A DNA stretch of 64,000 bases, taken from Hemileia vastatrix (lineage: Eukaryota > Basidiomycota > Pucciniomycetes > Pucciniales > Zaghouaniaceae). The stretch covers positions 32,766,001 through 32,830,000 of the forward strand of contig JASXTE010000009.1 in NCBI GenBank assembly GCA_030280995.1. The letters run 5' to 3'. Shown in pieces: positions 46,022-58,065 of the stretch. The first letter of the stretch is position 1. The number at the start of each line of letters is the position of its first letter. A model generated the notes under the pieces. The model did no database searches and was not told where the DNA came from. It worked only from the letters and a program-made list of their open reading frames with translations. The position numbers and the translations under genes are program-made.

Positions 46022-48690
46022 TGTGTCCAGTACAAGTTTGGCCGAACTTGTTCTGGAAACTTTGGCCAAGACCAGTGAATAAAAATTGCAAGGAAAACCA
46101 AAAATCAATAGGCTATAAAAGGAAGTTAATTGATGGAATCAAATTGTTTTTTGGTAAAAGTGTCCAGCACAAGCTCGGCGGAACTTATGCTGGACACTTT
46201 TCCAATTTGAAGTTGGTGAGGTGTATGTTTTTTTAAGAGAAGTGACGTGTTCCTTATAAAATTGTCCAGCACAAGTTTGGCCGAACTTGTAATGGACACT
46301 TTTACCAAAAAAAAAAATGATGCTATCAAATATGTTCATGTTATAGCCTAATTTTTTTTAATTTCCTTGAAGTAATAAGTTACTGTCCATGACCAAAGTG
46401 TCCAGCACAAGTTCGGCAAAACTTATGCTGGAAACTTTTATAATTTGAAGTTGGTAAGGTGCATGTTTTTTTAACAGAAGTGAGGTTTTCCTTATAAAAG
46501 TGTCCAGCACAAGTTCGGCCGAACTTGTGCTGGACACTTTTACCAAAGACATTAGATAGCATCAAATATCTTTATTATATGGGCTATTTTTATTGGTTTT
46601 TCTTGCAATTTGTAGTCACTGTTCTTGGCCAAAGTGTCCAGCACAAGTTCGGCCAAACTTATGCTGGACACATTTTATAATTTGAAGTTGGTGAGGTGTA
46701 TGTTTTTTAAGAGAAGTGAGGTGTTCCTCTTAAAAGTGTCCAGCACAAGTTCGGCCGAACTTGTGATGGACACTTTTACCAAAAAAAAAAATGATGCTAT
46801 CAAATATGTTCATGTTATAGCCTACTTTTTTTAATTTCCTTGAAGTAATAAGTTACTGTCCATGACCAAAGTGTCCAGCACAAGTTCGGCCAAAATTATG
46901 CTGGACACTTTTATAATTTGAAGTTGGTAAGGTGCATGTTTTTTTAAGAGAAGTGAGGTTTTCTTTATAAATTTGTCCAGCACAAGTTCAGCCGAACTTG
47001 TGCTGGACACTTTTACCAAAGACATTAGATAGCATCAATTATCTTCATTATATGGGCTATTATTTTTGGTTTTCCTTGCAATTTTTAGTCACTGTTCTTG
47101 GCAAAAGTGTCCAGCACAAGTTCGGCCGAACTTATGCTGGACACTTTGATAATTTGAAGTTGGGGAGGTGTATGTCCTTTTTTAGAGAAGTGAGGTGTTC
47201 CTCATAAAAGTGTCCAGCACAAGTTTGGCCGAACTTGTGCTGGACACTTTTACCAAAAAAAAAAAAATAGATGCCATCAAATATGTTCATGTTATAGCCT
47301 AATTTTTTTTAATTTCCTTGAAGTAATAAGTTACTTTCCATGACCAAAGTGTCCAGCACAAGTTCGGCCGAACTTATGCTGGACACTTTTATAAGGAAAA
47401 CCTCACTTCTCCTAAAAAAACATGCACCTTACCAACTTCAAATTGGAAAAGTGTCCAGCATAAGCTTGGCCAAACTTGTGCTGGACACTTTGGCCAAGAC
47501 CAGTGACTAAAAATTGCAAGGAAAACCAAAAATCAATAGGCTATAAAAGGAAGTTAATTGATGGCATCTATTTTTTTTTTTTGGTAAAAGTCTCCAGCAC
47601 AAGTTCGGCCGAACTTGTGCTGGACACTTTTATGAGGAACATCTCACTTCTCTTAAAAAAACATGCACCTTACCAACTTCAAATTATAAAAGTGTCCAGC
47701 ATAAGTTCGGCCGAACTTGTGCTGGACATATTTACCAACAAAAAATTTGATGCCATCAATTAACTTCCTTTTATAGCCTATTGATTTTTGGTTTTCCTTG
47801 CAATTTTTAGTCACTGGTCTTGGCCAAAGTGTCCAGCACAAGTTTGGCCGAACCTATGCTGGGCACTTTTCCAATTTGAAGTTGGTAAGTTTCATGTTTT
47901 TTTAGGAGAAGTGAGGTTTTCCTTATAAAAGTGTCCAGCATAAGTTCGGCCGAACTTGTGCTGGACACTTTGGTCATGGACAGTAACTTATTACTTCAAG
48001 GAAATTAAAAAAAATTAGGCTATAACATGAACATATTTGATGGCATCTATTTTTTTTTTTTGGTAAAAGTGTCCAGCACAAGTTCGGCCGAACATATTCT
48101 GGACACTTTTATAAGGAAAACCTTTCTTCTCCTAAAAAAACATGCACCTTACCAACTTTAAATTGGAAAAGTGTCCAGCAACAGTTTGGCCGAACTTTTG
48201 CTGGACACTTTGGCCAAGACCAGTGACTAAAAATTGCAAGGAAAACCAAAAATCAATAGGCTATAAAAGGAAGTTAATTGATGGCATCAAAGTTTTTGTT
48301 GGTAAATATGTCCAGCACAAGTTCGGCCGAATTTATGCTGGACACTTTTATAAGGAAAACCTCACTTCTCTTAAAAAAACATGCACCTTACCAACTTCAA
48401 ATTATAAAAGTGTCCAGCATAAGTTCAGCCGAACTTGTGCTGGACACTTTTACCAAAAAACAATTTGATTCCATCAATAAACTTCCTTTTATAGCCTATT
48501 GATTTTTGGTTTTCCTTACAATTTTTAGTCACTGGTCTTGGCTAAAGTGTCCAGCACCAGTTTGGCCGAACTTGTGCTGGACACTTTTCTAATTTGAAGT
48601 TGGTAAGGTGTATGTTTTTTTAAGAGAAGTGAGGTTTTCCTCATGAAAGTGTCCAGCACAAGTTTGGATGAACTTGTGCTGGACACTTTA
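46022..48690. repeat. Array of 23 copies of a 36-bp palindrome with alternating invertible spacers
   Basis: Each palindrome is the arm TGTCCAGCACAAGTTCGG followed by its reverse complement, with scattered mismatches. The first copy is at 46024-46059 and the last at 48650-48685. The 22 spacers alternate strictly between family A (about 60 bp, containing AATTTGAAGTTGGT and AGAGAAGTGAGG) and family B (about 90-95 bp, containing TTATAGCC or TATATGGGCTAT and TTGCAATTTTTAGTCACTG or a relative). Either family can be in either orientation, and orientation changes only at palindromes. The array begins about 750 bp after the accessory gene of the Tnp2 element. Short frames inside it are artefacts of the repeat. 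Transcripts would fold into long hairpins. Confidence 0.93.
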
Positions 48691-49988
48691 CTCAACACAG
48701 TTTGATGGATTCAATTGTATACATATTCCTTACCATGGTCTTTTTGTAAAGAGGGAAACCTTTAGCTATTGGTAGTTGTTTTGAGTATATTATGAGTAGT
48801 TGATATTTCCATTTTAAGGTAAAAGAGTACAATATTTTTTGCGATTACCAGTAATTTATTTCCCTCAATATTTCTAAGATATTGGTTATAATTTTTATAA
48901 CACCTATTTCTAATATTCCTCTCTGATTTGATTATTTTTTTAGTCCTGATTTAAAGGTTTTTACTATTTTATCAACCAAGCTTTACATCAATGTAAAAAA
49001 TACCCTGATTAATCCTGCTATATTTTTTTGACTGTTCCTATTCAATAATAGCTCAAGTTAGAAACATATATCCATTATCTATTTTCTTTTTCAACTTAGT
49101 TATCTCAGTGGAAAGTGTTCATCAATTACTATTGAATGATGTTTACAGTATGTATCCTTGTACAAATCTGTAAAATACTTTAAAAAAATTGTGAATTTGG
49201 TAGTTGGTTATTGGATTTTATATGGCAATAATTTCAAATAATTTTATACTTTATTCATATTCTAAGATTCTTAAGTGTTTCTATTTCCGATTTATTATAT
49301 CAATTTAACTTTAACTAAGTTTAGACTAGGTTTGTGCCACGGGGTGTCAGCGCAGCCCAAACGAGCTCCTATCATAGAATAAATTAATTTTTTTTAATAA
49401 TTTTATATAATACTATTTAGTGTTATCTTTTTTTATCCCCTTTTTTTAAATTATCTTTTTCCTTTGTTTTTCTCCCCTATTTTTTATAACACATAAAGAT
49501 GCCGAGATTTCCAATAATAGATCCCTTTGTCATATTGCATGATGTCGATATTTAAAAATTAATTTAAATATTTAAATTAGTTAAACTTATATTCTCAACT
49601 ATTTACCCTTTGCGATTATCAAATTGTAAATTGGACGTTTTCTTTGTTTGTCATCCTTTTAAGCCCCCAATGTTTATGTCTAGTTACTTCCCTTTTACCC
49701 TTAACCCCATTATTATCATCTGACTACTTTACAATATGCTTGCTAGCTTGATGCCATTGTAAAAGAACCCCTATCAAAAACCTGCTTCTGGTAATATATA
49801 AACCCTCTTGGTTAGTACCACATTTCTCAATTTATTTATTTCTCTCAATTTTACTACTATTATCTTTTGGTTATCACATTTATCTGTGTTAGTACAGCTT
49901 GAAAATACAAATAGCAATATATATTTTTTATCTCTTTATTATCTTGATATAAGAATTTTTTATTTTTTTCAAGTAATAAGTCATTAAA
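48691..49988. other. AT-rich sequence without a recognised gene
   Basis: Mostly low-complexity AT. A less AT-rich patch at 49330-49375 (GTGCCACGGGGTGTCAGCGC) stands out but matches nothing I know. The last part should hold the promoter of the gene starting at 49989. Confidence 0.35.
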
Positions 49989-52412
49989 ATGCCTCGTGAT
50001 AAACAGACACCTCCTTTATGTAAGATCTATTGCTTTATCTCTTATATCTTCTTACACTAAATTTTCTTTTCCATTAATATATTTGATATATTAGCACCAA
50101 GTAGCTATTTGACGAAATCTCATCAGCATCCTCGATTCGAATCCTTCAAACTCAAGAAACAACCGCCTCTAGGCATGTCTCCAAACCCCCCTTCTCTTGC
50201 CAATGAAAGGACTGAAATTACCCGATCTCAATATGGCAAGATACTTGAGTTTGCTAAAGGCAAAACTGAAGAACTACTGTCAACTCTTAGCGAGAAGCCA
50301 TTGCCATCTTATATTTCAAATGCCTACAACAATATGCTTGAATACATTGATGACCTAGAAAAATGTAAGTAATTATTTTATATTAAATTCTTTAAACTCA
50401 GAACAATAAATTATGGACACTTTTTCTTTAAAACTTATTCAAATTCAGCTTATGAAAAAGGTATCATTCCTCCTGATGATGTCATTATCATCAAAGATGA
50501 TGATGATAATGAAATACCTGACACTGAAGGCTATGAATCAACATCTCGAGGGGTAGATAAGACTATTTTTCGGCTTTCAAAAAGAATGAGACTTTCTAGG
50601 GGCTCTAGTTTTGTCAGTGCTACTAAAACTCCTCCTGCCAAGGATTCCTCTTACTCAGCATCTCAAAAATCCAAACAAACTAGCCAAAATGTGTCGAAAG
50701 GGTATGTTATTTCTTTCATGAGTAATATAGCAATCAATTTTATATTAGTGTTTAAAGCTATCTCCAAATTGTTTACTTTCTTATTTATTATTTCTTGTCT
50801 TTTTCTTATCTTTTAATCCAGCTCTAAAAACGACAATCACTCCAAAGCGTTAACTAATAGCGAATCTTGCTCTAATGAAGAAGAAGTAGAAGAAGAAGAT
50901 GATGATGAAGTTTCAAAATATGAAGCTTCTCTAACTCAAAAAGATTATGAAGCTACTTCTGCTGATGAGGTTGAGAAAACACTGAATGAAGAAATTGATC
51001 CACCTAGCCAGCCACAAAAAAATACTTCAAGTTCAAAGAAACAGCTTATAGTTCCCGTATCTTCAAAATCTAAAATTGAAATTCCCCAAATCCTACGGTC
51101 TCTATCATAATCAATAAAAATTTCTAATAACTCCCTTCCTTATACTCCAACAATGATTGGAAACTCAAAATTACAGAAGCAAATAGCTGAAATTCATCGA
51201 TTTTTTGAAGGTAGAATCAATGGTCAAAAGGTACTTAGGGCATGGCCAGAAATCAATCAGTTATTTGAAATCCGTTTGTCTGCTTCTCTTGAAAAGCCAC
51301 ACGAAATTTTGCCCAAATTCAATTTTCTATGGATGAAATCTGCTCATGACAAAATGCTTACAAAAATTAATGAACTCTGTATGTACCACTTACTTGAAGT
51401 TGGATAATTTATTTTATGATAACTAATTGTTTTGTTATTTTTTTAGCTTTGGATTTTCTTAATGTTGACACTTTGCAGATCTGGGTGGTCAATAATTTGA
51501 ACTTTGAAAATTTGGAAAATTTTTGTAACTCTGAAGAACCAAACTCAAATAATCTTTCTCCGTTTAAGAACACTGATCACCCTGAATCATCGATGATACG
51601 CATGCTATCAAGACTAGTTAGCCCAACTACTCACCAGCGTTCTTTTTGGGCATCCCTCATCGCATCATCTCTTTATCTTGCTTCTCAAGAGTTTACCCTT
51701 CCTGCTGAAGAATCCAACTTCAATCCAGATTTTCCTATTGAACGTGCCCTACATATTCTAGCCCGCCTTACACATCTGAAAAGCAAAGTTCCCGATACAT
51801 TCGACAGCTCAACATCACAGTTAATTGCTGCAAATTTTTCAATCACTCCCCTATGCCAATTTAGAAACATAATAATTGACGTCATAATTTCAATAATTAT
51901 TTTAAAATCTAGAGAGGCTGCTGCAAATATAACTCAAGCTGAAAGCAAGAAACAACAACGTTCAAGGAATAAAAAAAACAACAGATATGCAGCAATTTGA
52001 TGAGTCTCATAATGATTCTATTCAGAAGATGAATCAAGAATATGCACACCATAGATATCAATCATTTACTTTTTACTTGGTTGATGGTGTTCGTGGATTA
52101 TTTCTTTCCTCACAGGACCACCGGCTTGTGTCAGCTTCAGACTGCTTAGAATTCCTAACACAACTCGGCCTCCTTAGAAAATACTGTGATAATAATAATC
52201 TGGGCGGTGAAAAAATCTGGAAAAACCTTAATTTTTATATCTTTAATATTATCAAACCCTTAATAGATAATTTTGGGCCTATGCCACTTAATTTTAATAC
52301 TCCCACCATGAGCCATATTGCTAAAGCAATGGCAGCTGATTTTCTTGATTATTGGAATCTTATTAAGCCGAATTCTTCATTTTTCTCTATTGTTGACGTA
52401 ATTAATACATAA
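49989..52412 (+). pseudogene. Unknown five-exon gene with one stop and one frameshift
   Basis: Exons 49989-50019, 50095-50364, 50449-50701, 50822-51378 and 51447-52412 join in consistent phases at GT..AG borders. The product starts MPRDKQTPPL, has an acidic region (EEEVEEEDDDE) and a conserved-looking block RFFEGRINGQKVLRAWPEI. Then comes a helical C-terminal half with QRSFWASLIASSLYLASQEF and SFTFYLVDGVRGLFLSSQDH. A TAA at 51108-51110 is in frame, one base change from CAA. At an A8 run near 51967 the frame shifts by one into 51987-52412. I do not recognise the family. The exon pattern and decay match the neighbouring transposon-linked genes. Confidence 0.6.
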
Positions 52413-53078
52413 TCCTACTTCATGTAAATATATACTTTATCCTATTGCTACATTTTTTTGTGTAACTCAAATTATTTATTAATGTGAGATTTATTACCGA
52501 ATCTGAATAAAGATGATTAAACCATCAATAAATATTATTGTATAAATTTCTTACACCTTTTTGCTATTCAGTAAATATTATTGCAATAATCATAACTCAA
52601 AATCATGATGGATCAAAAATTTGAAGAAAAATTAAGAATACATTATATGTCATTTTTCTCATAACACTATATATTTCTTTAAGATGGCAATACATCTTAG
52701 CATTTGTTGCAAATTTTAAGATAATTATTACAAAAAATTGAAACAGTTTTCTATCAATTCTTTTCAGCATGTTAAAAAGTTTAAAATATTAAGTGTAATG
52801 AATTTTTGCTCAAAATTCATCAAAGCTTTTTCTTAAGTAGACTTTTCTTAATCTAATTTCTATAATTTCTAGGTGCATAATTATCTTAATTATACTAAGT
52901 ATTCTCTATGAAAAACTCCTTGAAATAATATTCAATTCATTTAATAATAGTAACATATATATGTACCATGATAAAATAATATCTAGACATTTAAATAATG
53001 AGAAGCCATCATATTGGTATGAAATCATATTAAAGTGTCTTTGAAAAACTAGTTAAATTTAAAAATATCTTTTTATCA

Positions 53079-53339
53079 CACCACACAATATGGGGGGCGG
53101 ACTTGCTAACAAGTCCGCAACCTTGGACCCATACTCACCACAGATTGAACACACATTGAGCTATTGATAAAGGAACCATAAAATCAGGAATGAACACCAC
53201 TCAGCAGAACAGTTTTAGGTGGGTGTTCAAGTAGAGTTCAGTATGGGTTCAGTCTGAGTTCAGTCTGAGTTCCATCTGAGTTCCATCTCAGTTCAGGTTG
53301 AGGACATGCTAGCAAGTCCACCCCCTATATTGCGTAGTG
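53079..53339. mobile_element. CACTA-type MITE with 3-bp target duplication
   Basis: Ends are CACCACACAATAT then GGGGGGCGGACTTGCTA on the left, and reversed CACTACGCAATATAGGGGG then TGGACTTGCTA on the right. TCA flanks both sides (53076-53078 and 53340-53342), the 3-bp duplication expected of CACTA transposons. Inside, 53228-53296 carries five or six 11-bp direct repeats (GAGTTCAGTCT and GAGTTCCATCT), like CACTA subterminal repeats. No coding frame. Confidence 0.8.
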
Positions 53340-53342
53340 TCA

Positions 53343-55059
53343 GTGTCAATTATTTTGAAAAATAAAATTTACTCTAAATTTTGATGATCTATAATTTAGC
53401 TTGCTGTATTTTGATTCATATTTTATATTGATTATTTTTTACACTTACAGATTCATGTATAGATATCAAATTTTGTTCAATAATTTGGTAAAAAAGATAT
53501 TTAATTCTTTCTATGAAAGCAAAAAAATAAAAGAAAGAAACTAGGGTACTCCTTATTAAGAACTTAAAAATATTATTTCTATAAATATTAAAACAAACCC
53601 TTTTTAGATTTCCATCCTTCTTGTTCATCCTTAAATGTCAATAATAAGTTATTGAAATATTATTTTTCAAGTAGAATTTCATATAAATCAAATTCTACTT
53701 ACATCTACCTGAATAGATCAAGGTCAACAAAAATATATCTACAATATTTTTCTAGGATTTTAAGATTCATTCAACTCCAAGAAAAAAGAAATATTCATCC
53801 GAAACTCTAAAAATTAAGTCAATGGATAAATATTCAAACACTTTAAAATAAATTTCAATTTGATTGCATTATATTTATCTTTAAATATATTGAGGTCCAC
53901 TCTCTCACAAAAGTAAAAGCCATTTCATAATTTTTAATATTTTATTATAATATAATAAAATTTACTTAAAAATGAAGTAGTAGTTTCTATTTTACATACC
54001 TTTTTTTATGAATTTTAAAAAAAAAATTCAATTAGATATATAGAAATATCATCATATAATTCAGCTTTTTGAACTCTGCACCTTAATTAAAGATAGATGA
54101 TAAAGGCTAAGTCAAGATCTACAAGGAAATTTAAATTCATATTAGTTAAATATTCCTCTTCTACAAGGCAATTTTTAAAATTAGAGTTAATTTTTATTGG
54201 AGATCTAAATTGATTGATAGATTCATTATTCTCAATATATCTCATTTCCTTTTATTGATTATTTCAATTCTACTTTTGCAGTTATATGCTTCAATAAAAT
54301 ATAATTATGTGATGAAAAATATTCAATTTATCAAAAAATAAAATCACAAGTCACACTAGTGTACAAATTTCAGTATATTTAAGATTGAGTAATGCCACTA
54401 AATTAATTCAAGTTAGATATGAAAGCAAATAATGAATGACTCAAAGAAAAAAATTAATATTTAATTTTCTTTAATTTATTTTTTATTTTTATTTTTACTT
54501 AAATAAAAATAAAATAATACATGGTTTTACTTTATTTATTAATAAGTAAAAACTTATTGCAAAAATTAGCAAATTTTTAATATTTTTAAAAATAATATTA
54601 ATAGTACAGATATATTTATGTTGATGCATATGATCTTTTAGGAAGGATTTGTAAGATATTTTTTATTTTTAGTTTCCATTTGCAATAATTAAGCAAGTTA
54701 CAAAGCTATATTTTGTTTCTTATATTATATTTTATTATATTTTATTTTACTTGTAGCAATGATAATTTTTTATTGTAATATGGTTTTTCAATTTTTACAT
54801 CCATTTTTTTGATACTTTTATTGTTTTAGGTTTTTCACCAGATTATACATAATCATCAGCTTCATAAAAAGTTTTTGTAGACATGTGTGTAAATATATCA
54901 TTCTACCACTAAACTAAAACTATACCTGTACAATAAAATCACATTTTTACCTATCACTACTTAATGGTCTTTTACTTTTTTTATTAACATGTATATCAGA
55001 ATCATTTTCTGTATTTAATTTTTCAATATCTTTAGTAGCATTAAATATATAGTGATTCA
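53343..55059. other. AT-rich, no gene recognised
   Basis: Nothing beyond AT-rich sequence is supported. 54947-55059 on the minus strand could be the displaced 3' end of the TET-like gene if an A-run indel at 55068-55079 moved its stop. Confidence 0.35.
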
Positions 55060-56237
55060 CTAACTTTCTTTTTTTTTTGTTAAATCAGTCTTTTCATTGT
55101 ACTTAGAAAGTTTCATCATAAGAAAATTACATCTTTCTAACTCTTCATTTATATTTAAGTACTCAGAAATATCTATTTCAAACTCTTGGAGTTTTTTAAA
55201 TGTATTGAAAATTCTTGTACTAACTTGAATAGAAGAGCCAAGGCAAGTGAATCCACCAATTTCATAACATCATGAAGTGAAATGTTTAAGAAGGTTTTCT
55301 GGCCATAGAATCGCTGTGATGCCATTAGTGGCCTCCATGTCTACTTTGCAAGCTATTTCAGGAAAATGAAGCTCTCCGCCTTTTTGACGTGGTTGATTTG
55401 AGTCATAAGATTGATGAAGAGAATTTTTCTCAGTGTCTTTAGGTATGAAAAGTCCAAATGTATACTTGCTACGGTCTGAGTCACAGTGAGAACTATTCGA
55501 AAACCCGTTTCCATTTGAGCCTGTTGTCCAAGTAACATTGCCAGCAAATGGTTCAATTTCTTCATTGTTAAAGTTTTCTCCAAACCCAGGAATCCCAAGC
55601 TTTTTACAGAGTTTTACTGCTTCTTGATACTTAACATTAGATATATTTTGATAAAAAAATTTAAAGAATAACTCTTTTTGCTTCATGCAACAAACATACT
55701 CTGCCAAATCTAAGGGCTTAGAAGAATATTTACCTAAAAAATTGATTAAAATAATAATAGATTAAAACTATTCATAAATAAAACTATATAATACTTACGA
55801 ATTAATAGAGACTTTTTCCTATCTAAACACCGACCACCAACAAACATATTACCAAATCCACCACCATTTTTATGAGCTTTATTTTTCATAACTCAATGTT
55901 CACAATACGAAAAGTCTTTGATTCACTGAATTGTTGCTTCAAGCATGTTTAATCGAATGAGATCTTCAATAGAAAATGTTTTCACTATAACACTTGGAAT
56001 TGAGGAGCGGATCGGATGGAAAATATAACAGCTAGAATTTGAAATCAAATACCGTTCTGGATTAACTAAATTATTTACAAAACTCCTAGAAAAATATTTT
56101 GCCCTCTTTCCATCTGTCTCAACACCATAATTTTCAACCATAAGTAATGCATTATTGATGTTTTTCACATGCTTGTTGTTTGATTTTTTTCCTCGGTGGT
56201 GATTTTTCTTTATAAACAAACTTTGTGAAGCCTGCAT
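55060..56237 (-). pseudogene. TET/JBP-like 2OG-Fe(II) oxygenase, mutated
   Basis: Exon 1 is 56237-55799 and exon 2 is 55733-55060, with a 65-nt intron (GTAAGT donor, TTTTTTAG acceptor). The catalytic double-stranded beta-helix core shows NSSHCDSDRSKYTFGLFIP, with the H-x-D iron motif, then GGELHFPEIACKVD, ITAILWPENLLKH with the distal His, and FTCLGSSIQV, where rust relatives have FTRLG; the 2OG-binding Arg is thus Cys. TGA codons at 55923, 55893 and 55270 interrupt it, all explainable by C-to-T or G-to-A changes. Family members oxidise 5-methylcytosine or thymine in DNA and are expanded beside transposons in basidiomycetes (Iyer and colleagues, 2014, from memory). This copy is very probably inactive. 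Confidence 0.75.
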
Positions 56238-58060
56238 CTTGTAGTGTAGTAAATAAGAAATTAATTTAATTCAAAAATAAATAAAAAAAGTGCAAAATAA
56301 TGCAATGGTTAAAAATAAGGCCTCCAAAAATAATCATTATATTCTTAATATTAAATAAAAAATCATATCCAACATGCATGTAGAAAACATCAGTATTAGC
56401 TGCATTTAAAATATTAATCAAGTATTTTGAATTAAAGCTTCATTTTATTGCTTACAAGTATAGTATTCTGCCGTATGCATTTGGCACACGAGACTCAACT
56501 ATACCCTAAACATAAACAATTAAATGTGAAGCTTAAATCCAATGCCCAATTATTATGATAAATACAGCAATAATACATAAGTATCTGTTTATGCTTTATT
56601 TATTTTTTCTCCATATATCAATAATATATCAAACCGCCAGATATCCATAATTTATAATGTTGAAAGGTATAGTTTCCTTAAACAAGAATCAACTATACCT
56701 CTACCATTAATAGAATTACAGGAGGCCAATACAATAAATTATTGATATGTAGAAAAAAGTTGATCACATACACATGTGGATACTATGATATTTTATTTTA
56801 TTTAATTATTTAATATATAATGATTGAGAATAATAAAAAGTTTAAAAATGAAATAGTGAAAAAAAGATATTCTTACTTGAAATTTAAAAAAAATCCTTTG
56901 GTAGGAGTTGATTGATTGATAAATGGACAACTAATCTGTTAATTATAATTTTTAGGAATGGATTATTGTAGAAAAATAAGTATCATTTTTATTGAATGAA
57001 AAAAATAAAAAGAGAAAGACAAACCAAAATAAAAAATTTGGATGCTAACCAAAAATTAGCTTTTTGATGATACTATGACAAGTTAGAGATCAAGCTGCCA
57101 AGAGTTAAAAACAATCATCAGTTCTAATGTTTTTTTTTAAATAAACTAAAAAGGAGAGTAAAATACTAAAAATCCAAGTTAGTAATCTGTAAACAAGTTA
57201 CTTTGGTGGCAAACCTAATGATTGAGAAAAATGGATTCCCTAAAAGTTGAACTTATATTTAAAGTGAAATTAATATTTTTACTTAAGAAACAAGTATAAG
57301 GGACAAACCAAAATAAAAACTCTTAAGTGAAACTAATGGAAAGCTAATAATTATAATAACCTGTCTCTTCTAAGTTGAAGGAGAGAAGTAGAAAATTTGC
57401 CACTCAGATGAAAATTTGCTTACAGTTATGCATATAGAAACATGCAAGTTACTGAAGCTGGTTGCATGGCATGCAGTGACTTGCATAAGGCCTATATGCA
57501 ACAGGTTTTAACACAGCAATATATTGTACAAATGATGACTAAACATTTTCACATGATTTTAATTAAAACTTACATATTGTTTTTACAGCTTATTTTTATA
57601 GGGTTTCACAAAGTATAATTTGAGGAACCAAAGCCTCGGATAGTTTCACACGGATGCAATTAATATTTACATTCACTTATTTTATGAAATCAATCCACTT
57701 ATCCATATTATTTGTTCACATAAGGTTGGAAAACTAACCTTCAGATGTTATGGACCAATTTTTTATCACTTATTATTTTTTTTGCCACTAAGTTGACATT
57801 TGGCTACAAAAGAGTTAACAACCAAGTATGAATTTCTGAAAAACAACCTACACACAAAATCAGTATTCTGATATTTCAAACATTTTAAAACTGGGCATAT
57901 AAGTTTTGGCATTTAAAAATATCCAATACCTCTTTTTTTGGCTTTGATTTTTTATTATGCACATATACATTTCACACTGTCAAAAAACTAATGGCAAATG
58001 GCATGTAAAAGAGTAGTGCAAATCTAAATGTATATCAATTTTAATCTTATTTCTTATTAA
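56238..58060. other. AT-rich, no gene recognised
   Basis: No supported gene, RNA or structured repeat. A short imperfect inverted motif (GCATATAGAAACATGCAAG, with CATGGCATGCAG and CTTGCATAAGGCCTATATGC) lies at 57430-57500. Confidence 0.35.
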
Positions 58061-58065
58061 TTCAA

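Noticed and set aside
46126..48502. Open frames of 60-108 codons in the palindrome array
   Set aside because: They occur on both strands as near-identical products of the repeat itself and lack codon-level conservation.
46022..48690. CRISPR array
   Set aside because: Repeats are full palindromes, the spacers fall into only two recurring families, and the DNA is eukaryotic with introns; no cas genes are present.
38790..48700. Complete terminal inverted repeats for the Tnp2 element
   Set aside because: A CACTAC motif exists at 38790, but no matching reversed end or target duplication was found downstream of the transposase genes.
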